Shown here piece by piece: positions 1 to 4,343 of a stretch of DNA of 5,963 bases. The notes under the pieces are model-generated. The model was not told the origin of the DNA. It made no database searches and worked only from the letters and a program-made list of their open reading frames with translations. Every line of letters starts with the position of its first letter. Position 1 is the stretch's first letter. Source of the DNA: Candidatus Poseidonia sp. (lineage in GTDB: Archaea > Thermoplasmatota > Poseidoniia > Poseidoniales > Poseidoniaceae); assembly GCA_023254365.1 (NCBI GenBank), contig JALRLQ010000094.1:1-5963 (forward strand), read 5' to 3'. A program made the position numbers and the translations under genes.

Positions 1-201
1 GCAGATCAATGGGATGTGCGCCAGAAGTTCTGGAGGGTTGACGTCTTCGGCAAGGATAACGAATTGCGCAGTTCCGCGTTCTGCGGACTTGGTTACTTCG
101 TTGCTTCCTTTCTTAATTCGCCCGCCTTGGTTTGCTCGGATGAGCTCGTAAATACTGTCGGCGAGGTCGCTTGGGGTTTCAAATCGTACGTGTACACTCA
201 T
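1..201 (-). CDS. rpl7ae: Ribosomal protein L7Ae, N-terminal part (gene runs off the left edge)
   Basis: L7Ae binds kink-turn RNA. In archaea it is part of the 50S ribosomal subunit, of box C/D and H/ACA guide RNPs, and of RNase P. Sixty-seven residues are visible of about 120 usual for the family; the C-terminal half lies outside the window. The family signature is clear: a short N-terminal helix, then GGRIKKGSNEVTKSAERG at residues 26-43 (the kink-turn binding surface), then QFVILAEDVNPPELLAHIP at 46-64. The ATG at 201-199 is supported by a strong ribosome-binding site (AAGGAGAGAT, four bases upstream) and by alignment of the first residues with the family start. A TATA-like element lies about 50 bases upstream. 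It follows prs in the same direction after a 130-base gap, and its own promoter suggests it can be transcribed separately. The family call is secure. Confidence 0.95.
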   Translation of the reverse strand, partial: MSVHVRFETPSDLADSIYELIRANQGGRIKKGSNEVTKSAERGTAQFVILAEDVNPPELLAHIPLIC

Positions 202-205
202 TGGA

Positions 206-215
206 ATCTCTCCTT
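206..215 (-). promoter_or_regulatory. Ribosome-binding site of rpl7ae
   Basis: On the minus strand this reads AAGGAGAGAT, with the GGAG core eight bases before the ATG. The same ten bases lie before the PRC-barrel-like gene (2087-2096), which suggests a common strong initiation signal in this genome. It fixes the rpl7ae start. Confidence 0.8.
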
Positions 216-251
216 CCTCGTGATAGGGGCAGGCAACCGCAGAACCACGCG

Positions 252-259
252 AATATAAA
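252..259 (-). promoter_or_regulatory. rpl7ae: TATA-like element, probable rpl7ae promoter
   Basis: On the minus strand the sequence is TTTATATT inside GC-rich flanks, the only AT-rich octamer between prs and rpl7ae. Archaeal transcription starts about 25 bases downstream of the box, which would put the start near 230 and leave a leader of about 30 bases containing the ribosome-binding site. No convincing purine-rich BRE is visible upstream, so the call rests on the box and its spacing. Confidence 0.5.
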
Positions 260-331
260 CGCAACGGAAGCCAAACTGGAGTACTTCGTCGGTGTCATTC
301 CAGAGGATGCGGTGCAGTGCAACGATTTCCC

Positions 332-1276
332 TCAATCGAGACCCATTAGCGAAAGGAGTTCATGGACGCCCCGGGCCAACGCCGGACCCCCCGAAATGTT
401 GTCTCGAGCATTGGGCAGCGAACCCGTTGCATGAACACCATCGACGTACCGCAACAAGCGGGCGATGGCCCCGCCGGTGAACAAACCGTGGCAGCAGGCG
501 GCATGAACCTGAACGGCTCCCTGGCTGCGAAGGGCTTCTGCTGCGCGACAAATGGTTCCACCAGTTGCAATCATGTCGTCGACGATGGTCACGCACTTCC
601 CTGCAACATCCAAATCCTTGGCCTTGTGGACGATGGTGTGGGCGTCAATTCGGGTTTTTTCGAGATACGAAAACTCGCATCCAATTTGGGTCGCCACGCT
701 GGAGGCTCGGTCGATGGCGCCTTTGTCGGGTGACAGAATAAAGTCCGGGTCAATGGTCTCTTTGAGGTGTTGAGCGAGTTCGGGCATCGCTGAGGTGAAG
801 GCAACGGGTACGCTCAGGTTTTCGAGGACGGCTGGAGCGTGCAAATCCAGCACCACGATGCCGTCGCAACGTGTGGCGAGCATTTCGGCGATGGCCTTTG
901 CTGAAATCGATTCACCGGGCTTGAAGCGCTTGTCTTGGCGGGAGTAGCCAAAATAAGGAATCGCCAAAATGACGCCTTTTCCTGCATCAGGGAGGGTCTG
1001 AGGGCCAATTTCTCGTAAATTTTCCAATTGTCCTTTTCGGACGTCTTGAATGGCGTCCAACATCAGCAAGGTTTCAACGATCCCCGAATCGGGAAACGTG
1101 TTGGACACGAGGACAACGGGTTCGGACCGAATCGCTTCAATGGTCTCGGTTGGAATCCGTATGTATCCTTCCGTGTCCGGGAAGCGTCGCGTCTCAAGGG
1201 GATGGTGGGCCCAGCCCAAGGTGGTGGCGAGTTGTTGAGCCATCGGCCCAGCGTTGCTCCCGGATACGACGACCAT
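332..1276 (-). CDS. prs: Ribose-phosphate pyrophosphokinase (PRPP synthetase), archaeal type
   Basis: The enzyme transfers pyrophosphate from ATP to ribose 5-phosphate, giving PRPP for purine, pyrimidine, histidine and NAD synthesis in the cytoplasm. The 314-residue protein shows the family motifs in order: PYFGYSRQDKRFKPGES at 107-123 (ATP and subunit contacts), LDLHAP at 143-148 with the metal/nucleotide histidine H146, SPDKGAIDRA at 182-191, the catalytic loop EKTRID at 206-211 (K207, R209), and the PRPP-binding loop VDDMIATGGT at 232-241. It is somewhat longer than typical archaeal homologues, mainly through an extra stretch of about 15 residues around 78-100. I chose the ATG at 1276 because AAGGGGAA lies five bases upstream and the first residues (MVVVSGS) form the usual first strand. 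The frame stays open further upstream only because it reads through the tRNA gene. It probably shares a transcript with that tRNA, which ends 68 bases before the start. Confidence 0.95.
   Translation of the reverse strand: MVVVSGSNAGPMAQQLATTLGWAHHPLETRRFPDTEGYIRIPTETIEAIRSEPVVLVSNTFPDSGIVETLLMLDAIQDVRKGQLENLREIGPQTLPDAGKGVILAIPYFGYSRQDKRFKPGESISAKAIAEMLATRCDGIVVLDLHAPAVLENLSVPVAFTSAMPELAQHLKETIDPDFILSPDKGAIDRASSVATQIGCEFSYLEKTRIDAHTIVHKAKDLDVAGKCVTIVDDMIATGGTICRAAEALRSQGAVQVHAACCHGLFTGGAIARLLRYVDGVHATGSLPNARDNISGGPALARGVHELLSLMGLD
1021..1030 (-). repeat. Copy of the CAATTGGAAA core inside prs
   Basis: On the minus strand this is CAATTGGAAA, identical over ten bases to the core of the palindrome at 2380-2395 and to the site at 2300-2309. 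It encodes Q-L-E plus the first base of the next codon, within the extra segment of Prs. The surrounding codons (CAA TTG GAA AAT TTA) are richer in A and T than the rest of prs. Whether this is a functional site or chance is open. Confidence 0.4.
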
Positions 1277-1344
1277 GCGTTCCCCTTGATGTTGGCCAAT
1301 GGCTGACCCTTCATCTTCTTTGCGAGAACGCTGGACGCTCAAAA

Positions 1345-1421
1345 TGGTGCGCGAGGCAGGACTTGAACCTGCGACCTCCCGGTTATCAGCCGGGTGCTCT
1401 AACCGACTAAGCCACCCGCGC
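1345..1421 (-). tRNA. tRNA-Ile, anticodon GAT, with encoded CCA
   Basis: The minus strand folds as a full cloverleaf: acceptor GCGCGGG with CTCGCGC (one G-U pair), a D arm of GCTTAGTCGGTTAGAGC, a five-pair anticodon stem CCCGG/CCGGG, a five-base variable loop, a T arm GCAGG/CCTGC with loop TTCAAGT, discriminator A and an encoded CCA at 1347-1345. The anticodon GAT is at 1387-1385 and decodes isoleucine codons AUC and AUU. The body is 74 bases, 77 with CCA, and no intron interrupts the anticodon loop. Four T residues follow the CCA directly, a possible weak terminator. The PRC-barrel-like gene lies upstream and prs lies 68 bases downstream on the same strand. Confidence 0.97.
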
Positions 1422-1439
1422 AAGGGTAACCCGGCCGAC

Positions 1440-1465
1440 AAAACCCCCCGTCATAAGCATGACGG
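1440..1465 (-). terminator. Perfect hairpin followed by a short T run, possible terminator of the PRC-barrel-like gene
   Basis: On the minus strand CCGTCAT and ATGACGG form a perfect seven-pair stem around a four-base loop (GCTT), 31 bases after the stop codon of the gene at 1497-2081. G residues and then TTTT follow. The T run is short and separated from the stem by Gs, and archaeal termination depends mainly on the T run, so a terminator is only one reading. The hairpin could also sit in the 5' leader of the tRNA precursor; its CTTATG loop region is about 30 bases upstream of the tRNA and could be a poor TATA box. Confidence 0.35.
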
Positions 1466-1496
1466 CATCGATGACACCTGGCCGCTGAGAACGCGC

Positions 1497-2081
1497 TCAC
1501 TCTTCTTCCATGCTGTTGACCGTGATGTACGAAGGCAACTGCAAGACTTTCTCGAAGGTTCGCGACAGCACCACTTCGTCCAATCGCTCACGCGTTCGGG
1601 CGAGGGCAGAAATCGGCACTCGAATCTGCTCTTCAACGCCAAACTGCGTCTGAATTCGCATGCGGGTGGTCACGATGACGCCCTTGTACGTTCGCTTCAC
1701 TCGGAACAAACCGGTGATGACGCCGATCTCTTCGCCTTGGTTGTCCAAAACGGCTCGGTCCAGCATTTCGTCCGGTGCGTACAATTTTTCATCAATGCGC
1801 ACGGTGTTTCGCCAGCGGCGTTGCAGCTCTCGCATCGACTTTGACAGTTTCACTGTCCCATCGCCACGAATGCTGTGCACCAGTTCTTTTGGAAGCGGTG
1901 CAAGTTCCGCTGGTTTTCGCATGTACTCATCAGCGACGCCAGGCACAACTTGGATCCGCATGGATTTCACGCGGGCCTCGTTGGGGTGGTGGCGTTCGCC
2001 GACAATGGTTCCTACCAATGTATCGTTGACATAGACATCCCGTTGGAGCAACTCCTGGATGTCGAAATCTGTGTTTTTCAT
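1497..2081 (-). CDS. Uncharacterised protein with two PRC-barrel-like segments
   Basis: This 194-residue protein is predicted to be cytoplasmic, with no signal peptide or membrane segment. Two segments share the PRC-barrel pattern of a start phrase, a turn and a glycine-containing strand: residues 11-45 (LLQRDVYVNDTLVGTIVGE onward) and 106-144 (MLDRAVLDNQGEEIGVITG onward). Each is followed by charged beta-rich sequence ending in MRIQ (41-44 and 141-144), which supports an internal duplication. PRC-barrel domains occur in RNA-processing factors such as RimM, in photosynthetic reaction centre H subunits and in many small archaeal proteins of unknown role, so no function can be assigned. The C-terminus ends in an acidic MEEE tail. 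The ATG at 2081 has the AAGGAGAGAT ribosome-binding site five bases upstream and a good BRE/TATA further up. The gene is certainly coding; the domain assignment is moderate. Confidence 0.8.
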   Translation of the reverse strand: MKNTDFDIQELLQRDVYVNDTLVGTIVGERHHPNEARVKSMRIQVVPGVADEYMRKPAELAPLPKELVHSIRGDGTVKLSKSMRELQRRWRNTVRIDEKLYAPDEMLDRAVLDNQGEEIGVITGLFRVKRTYKGVIVTTRMRIQTQFGVEEQIRVPISALARTRERLDEVVLSRTFEKVLQLPSYITVNSMEEE

Positions 2082-2086
2082 TTCCC

Positions 2087-2096
2087 ATCTCTCCTT
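2087..2096 (-). promoter_or_regulatory. Ribosome-binding site of the PRC-barrel-like gene
   Basis: On the minus strand the sequence is AAGGAGAGAT, with the GGAG core nine bases before the ATG at 2081-2079. An ATG overlapping the site at 2088-2086 is out of frame and too close to the core to be used. Confidence 0.75.
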
Positions 2097-2137
2097 GCCG
2101 ATTTTCTTCGGCTTGCCCGATGGTCTCCCTCGGCACC

Positions 2138-2152
2138 TAATATAATCTTCGC
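2138..2152 (-). promoter_or_regulatory. BRE/TATA promoter of the PRC-barrel-like gene
   Basis: On the minus strand GCGAAGA (a purine-rich BRE) runs straight into TTATATTA (TATA box). This is the arrangement recognised by archaeal TFB and TBP. A start about 25 bases downstream would lie near 2115 and give a leader of roughly 35 bases with the ribosome-binding site at its end. It is the best promoter in the window. The site at 2166-2175 lies just upstream of it and could influence it. Confidence 0.65.
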
Positions 2153-2165
2153 AGGAAAAAATATC

Positions 2166-2175
2166 ATTTCCAATT
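2166..2175 (+). repeat. ATTTCCAATT site, copy 1
   Basis: Exact match to the first ten bases of the palindrome at 2380-2395. It lies about 14 bases upstream of the BRE of the minus-strand promoter, a position where a bound protein could act as activator or repressor. Confidence 0.45.
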
Positions 2176-2180
2176 ACATT

Positions 2181-2190
2181 TGACGCATAA
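2181..2190 (+). repeat. TGACGCATAA direct repeat, copy 1
   Basis: TGACGCATAA here and TGTCGCATAA at 2237-2246 agree at nine of ten positions, with start points 56 bases apart. Both are followed within about 25 bases by an ATTTC/GAAAT half-site (2204-2213 and 2255-2269), so the unit may be a longer degraded repeat. Confidence 0.35.
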
Positions 2191-2203
2191 TTGAATGTTC
2201 AAG

Positions 2204-2213
2204 CAATTGAAAT
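2204..2213 (+). repeat. CAATTGAAAT site, copy 2 (reverse orientation, one base shorter)
   Basis: It reads ATTTCAATTG on the minus strand, so it lacks one C of the core. The preceding TTGAA-TG-TTCAA (2191-2202) adds a small inverted repeat of its own. Confidence 0.3.
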
Positions 2214-2215
2214 AT

Positions 2216-2235
2216 AGAAAAAAATTGATTTTTCT
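2216..2235. repeat. A/T-rich inverted repeat
   Basis: AGAAAAA at 2216-2222 and TTTTTCT at 2229-2235 can pair over seven positions around a six-base loop. The stem is nearly all A-T. It may simply reflect base composition, or it could be a bent or easily melted segment. Confidence 0.3.
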
Positions 2236-2236
2236 T

Positions 2237-2246
2237 TGTCGCATAA
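2237..2246 (+). repeat. TGTCGCATAA direct repeat, copy 2
   Basis: Partner of 2181-2190, differing at the third base only. Confidence 0.35.
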
Positions 2247-2254
2247 CGCGTTTA

Positions 2255-2269
2255 ATTTCAATAGGAAAT
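2255..2269. repeat. Imperfect palindromic site ATTTCAATAGGAAAT, copy 3
   Basis: The two ends, ATTTC and GAAAT, are perfect inverted arms as in the 16-bp palindrome. The centre is altered and one base shorter. Confidence 0.35.
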
Positions 2270-2298
2270 CAACGACATTTTCGTGGGTAAAGATTTGC

Positions 2299-2309
2299 AT
2301 TTCCAATTG
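2299..2309 (+). repeat. ATTTCCAATTG site, copy 4
   Basis: Exact match over eleven bases to the palindrome at 2380-2395, with the right arm diverged (AACAC in place of GAAAT). The starts of copies 4 and 5 are 81 bases apart. Confidence 0.5.
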
Positions 2310-2379
2310 AACACAGCACGTTCTGTCGATCGTTCCCTCCAGGCCGTGATGATTCAACCGTTGCAGAGCGATTTTCTCA

Positions 2380-2395
2380 ATTTCCAATTGGAAAT
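2380..2395. repeat. Perfect 16-bp palindrome ATTTCCAATTGGAAAT, probable operator
   Basis: The sequence equals its own reverse complement over 16 bases, as expected for a site bound by a symmetric dimeric regulator. It lies 86 bases before the ATG of the plus-strand gene and about 15 bases before an AT-rich segment (2411-2425) that could be its TATA region. The protein that binds it is unknown. Confidence 0.55.
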
Positions 2396-2443
2396 ACTGC
2401 TTTTTAGGTCAAAAATTTGGAATATGGAGCCACCATCCTTGTC

Positions 2444-2451
2444 AAAGGAGG
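2444..2451 (+). promoter_or_regulatory. Strong ribosome-binding-like sequence at an unusual distance from the start
   Basis: AAAGGAGG is the best match to the anti-Shine-Dalgarno end of 16S rRNA on the plus strand here, yet it is 30 bases before the ATG at 2482, too far for normal use. No start codon in any frame lies at the usual five to ten bases. A TTG at 2453 is one base away and opens a ten-codon frame whose stop (TGA at 2483-2485) overlaps the ATG as ATGA. It may mark a leader peptide, a changed start or a decayed N-terminus. Confidence 0.35.
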
Positions 2452-2481
2452 CTTGAAGAAGCGAAGCGGCCAGGCACAACC

Positions 2482-3279
2482 ATGACCCTCGATGTGGCGA
2501 TGCTGGGAGACATCGACGGCTTGCATGAGGCTCTCTTGCACCGCGGCATCCTCGCAGGCTACCGATTTTACATCCCAACCACCGTCATCAACGAGGTGAT
2601 GGAACGGCTGGCAGGAGAATTGAGGTCGTTCCCCAACGCCGTGCAAGCCTTGGAAAACGCGCCCGCCTCATGTGTATGGTTGGGGACGGCTGCGACCTCT
2701 GAGGATCGTTTTCCAACAGAAGGCACCAACGTCAGAATTCTCTCCGCGCCAGAACCATCCAATAGCGCCTTCAACGGCACCGTCCTTGTCGTTCACGACA
2801 TGCTTCCTGCCGCAAGCAACAGTGAGGATGGCGCGATGTTTGACCAATGGAATCGAGCATGCCATGCCAACGAAACACCCCCACTCCCCGAACAACGACG
2901 GTACTGGTGCAGCATCGCAGATGTGGCAACGGCTCTGATTCGGTGTCTGCCCCACCTGAAGGGAACAAACACCTACCATGTCGCAGGACGAAGAGGATGG
3001 ACCTTGGCAGATACCTTTGCAGAATTTTCTAGGCTCGCCCAACGAACTCACGCAGGTGCCTCTGGAGCATTTCGTCAAGAACATCTTCTGGCTGACGGCG
3101 GCCCTGTTGTGCACGCGACCTCCGTTACTAAAGGAGAGGGCCAAGAAGGAATTCGCCCCGATCTTGCGCCATTCCATCGCTTCTTGGAACAAACCACGGG
3201 CGAGGGATGGCGACCCTCCATGCCGCTTCGACAAACACTGATGTTGGTGCTCGCAGCGATGGATGAGGCTCATGCGTGA
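2482..3279 (+). CDS. Divergent protein resembling the C-terminal part of NAD-dependent epimerase/dehydratases (extended SDR)
   Basis: This 265-residue protein has RNY-type codon use through its length and is read as real. The clearest resemblance is at 139-179: RRYWCSIADVATALIRCLP matches the 'R.w..v.DvA.aii..l' element of extended SDRs, followed by NTYHVAGRRGWTLADTFAEF, matching their 'yNvag...s..el' element. Residues 53-71 (AVQALENAPASCVWLGTAA) resemble the 'll.aa....vvyvSS' strand. However, the N-terminal GxxGxxG nucleotide loop is absent and no YxxxK catalytic pair is present near 90-105. It is therefore unlikely to be an active dehydrogenase as read; it may be N-terminally truncated or a binding protein. 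The start LDVAMLGD and IPTTVINEV at 31-39 also faintly recall PIN domains. No strong ribosome-binding site is properly spaced; CAGGC is seven bases before the ATG. The TGA stop overlaps the end of the opposite gene. Confidence 0.65.
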   Translation: MTLDVAMLGDIDGLHEALLHRGILAGYRFYIPTTVINEVMERLAGELRSFPNAVQALENAPASCVWLGTAATSEDRFPTEGTNVRILSAPEPSNSAFNGTVLVVHDMLPAASNSEDGAMFDQWNRACHANETPPLPEQRRYWCSIADVATALIRCLPHLKGTNTYHVAGRRGWTLADTFAEFSRLAQRTHAGASGAFRQEHLLADGGPVVHATSVTKGEGQEGIRPDLAPFHRFLEQTTGEGWRPSMPLRQTLMLVLAAMDEAHA

Positions 3280-3284
3280 GGCTC
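3264..3284 (+). repeat. Short direct repeat across the convergent stop codons
   Basis: TGAGGCTC occurs at 3264-3271 and again at 3277-3284. The second copy starts at the plus-strand stop, and the minus-strand stop (TGA, 3272-3270) sits at the end of the first. A small duplication at this point could have produced the present overlap of the two genes. Confidence 0.4.
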
Positions 3285-4343
3285 GCTGAACAGGTCGGCT
3301 CCCAAAAGAGGAAGCAGCAAGCTGGCATCGCCTTCGACGCAAACATGGGGGGCTTCTGGTCGCATTTTCCCCCAGGAGATCGCCTCTCGAAGGCGTGCAC
3401 CGGACAAACTCCCATCGTGCTCAGGCGCCGTGGTGATGTACACCGCACTGTCAAGGCCGCCTCGGTACTGATTCCACCAGATCACGTGGTGCTTGGAAAT
3501 GCCCCCTCCAACCATGAGAGCGTTTGAGGTACCAACGTCCCAAGTCATATCGCTCATCACCTGCTCGTCTGCCAGCGTATCGAGGTGGAAGTCACGATGC
3601 TTTTGCCTGAACATGAACAGTTGTGCGCCAATGGAACCGTCGGTGATGCCTGGTATGCACACCGGAATGCGATGCTTGGCCGCCCAATAGATCAGCGTGT
3701 TGGGCGTTCCAATTCGCTCACCCAACTCCCACACGAGGTGAATGGAGCCAAAACCAAGCCATGCGTCGGCACCGGTCTTTCCCGTTTCCTTCAGGCGGTC
3801 GACGTAAATGTCCTCCAAAACCGGCATGAGAACGGCTTCCAAAATCTCACCGTAGGACGCGTTTGGAACGATGACGTTGCCCAACCGCATGAGGGAATGC
3901 TCCCCCAGTTCCACATCGTCAAGGTCAAACGAGCCGTGGTAGTAGTCTTTGTACGCCCTTGCGATATCGTGGTCGAGCGTCCCACAGGTTGTGGAAACGA
4001 CGTTGAACATGCGGCGTTTGAGGGCTTCAACAAAGAAGCCACGTGTGCCTGTTGCACACAAACATGCGGGGAAGGAAAGCCAATTGGTCACCTGCGTGGG
4101 ATCGGCATCAACGCGTTGAATGTCGGCGTTCATATCGGCCAGAATCGTCCTCGCTTCGGCGAATTTTGTGGCGGTGAATCCACCGGCTGAAGCCATTTGT
4201 TCAATCAACGCACGCGGCGTGCTGGCTTTGGAAAAGTCGTAGTCCACCACCGGTGCATCGAAGGCTTCTGGGTCAACGGCCATGAAACGACCTTGCGCCT
4301 TTGCTTCAAGAAGATGTGCCTGCACATCCCTCAGTCTTCCCAT
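3270..4343 (-). CDS. dys: Deoxyhypusine synthase
   Basis: The enzyme uses NAD to transfer the aminobutyl group of spermidine to one lysine of translation factor aIF5A, the first step of hypusine formation. The 357-residue protein shows family motifs: SAGGFTATK at 52-60, RLGNVIVPNASY at 153-164, IPGITDGSIG at 230-239, GGGISKHH at 279-286 and EHDGSLSGARLREAISWGK at 308-326. With a constant offset of three from the human enzyme, K326 matches catalytic Lys329, W324 Trp327, E320 Glu323, and K284/H285 Lys287/His288. Two spermidine-contact aspartates, Asp243 and Asp316 in human numbering, are A240 and L313 here. The ATG at 4343 lies inside the end of uvrB (13-base overlap) without a good ribosome-binding site, so translation may be coupled. 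M21 (4283), preceded by CAAGGT, is an alternative start; the first 30 residues are outside the conserved core. The stop overlaps the convergent gene by 10 bases. Confidence 0.93.
   Translation of the reverse strand: MGRLRDVQAHLLEAKAQGRFMAVDPEAFDAPVVDYDFSKASTPRALIEQMASAGGFTATKFAEARTILADMNADIQRVDADPTQVTNWLSFPACLCATGTRGFFVEALKRRMFNVVSTTCGTLDHDIARAYKDYYHGSFDLDDVELGEHSLMRLGNVIVPNASYGEILEAVLMPVLEDIYVDRLKETGKTGADAWLGFGSIHLVWELGERIGTPNTLIYWAAKHRIPVCIPGITDGSIGAQLFMFRQKHRDFHLDTLADEQVMSDMTWDVGTSNALMVGGGISKHHVIWWNQYRGGLDSAVYITTAPEHDGSLSGARLREAISWGKMRPEAPHVCVEGDASLLLPLLGADLFSEPHA

Larger units (their letters stand above)
2082..2481. other. 400-base AT-rich spacer between divergent genes
   Basis: This is the only stretch over 300 bases without a gene that I can support. 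Its centre (about 2150-2420) is much richer in A and T than the flanking genes. It holds the promoter of the minus-strand gene at its left end, several sites related to ATTTCCAATTG, a repeated TGWCGCATAA and an A/T hairpin. A minus-strand frame of about 60 codons (2199-2387, TTG start) crosses it but has no ribosome-binding site or recognisable family. The spacing and divergent layout fit a shared regulatory region; a replication origin is a weaker possibility, since no cdc6/orc1 gene is in view. Confidence 0.6.

Noticed and set aside
1277..1441. N-terminal extension of prs (frame open upstream to 1441)
   Set aside because: The extension is the translation of the tRNA-Ile gene and its spacer. 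The family start and a ribosome-binding site place the true start at 1276.
1299..1844. Plus-strand frame of 181 codons
   Set aside because: It begins with the reverse translation of the tRNA (the familiar false GLEPATSRLSAGCS type of sequence) and then runs antisense to the well-supported PRC-like gene.
2199..2387. Minus-strand frame of 62 codons in the AT-rich spacer (QLEIEKIALQRL type)
   Set aside because: It has only a TTG start, no ribosome-binding site, no known family and base use unlike the real genes, and it overlaps the palindrome. A small protein is not excluded but cannot be supported.
2082..2481. Replication origin in the AT-rich spacer
   Set aside because: The repeats do not resemble origin recognition boxes that I know, and no cdc6/orc1 gene is in the window. 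A regulatory region explains the features more simply.
2668..3342. Minus-strand frame of 224 codons opposite the dehydrogenase-like gene
   Set aside because: Its sequence is rich in Arg, Cys and Ser without any recognisable motif and crosses the dys stop region. The plus-strand frame has coding-type codon use and family resemblance.
3347..3371. G-run and C-run that could pair as a hairpin (terminator for the plus-strand gene)
   Set aside because: The loop is long, no T run follows, and the sequence encodes conserved synthase residues near the SWGK motif.
3585..4190. Plus-strand frame of 201 codons
   Set aside because: It is antisense to the central, strongly conserved part of deoxyhypusine synthase; no motif seen.
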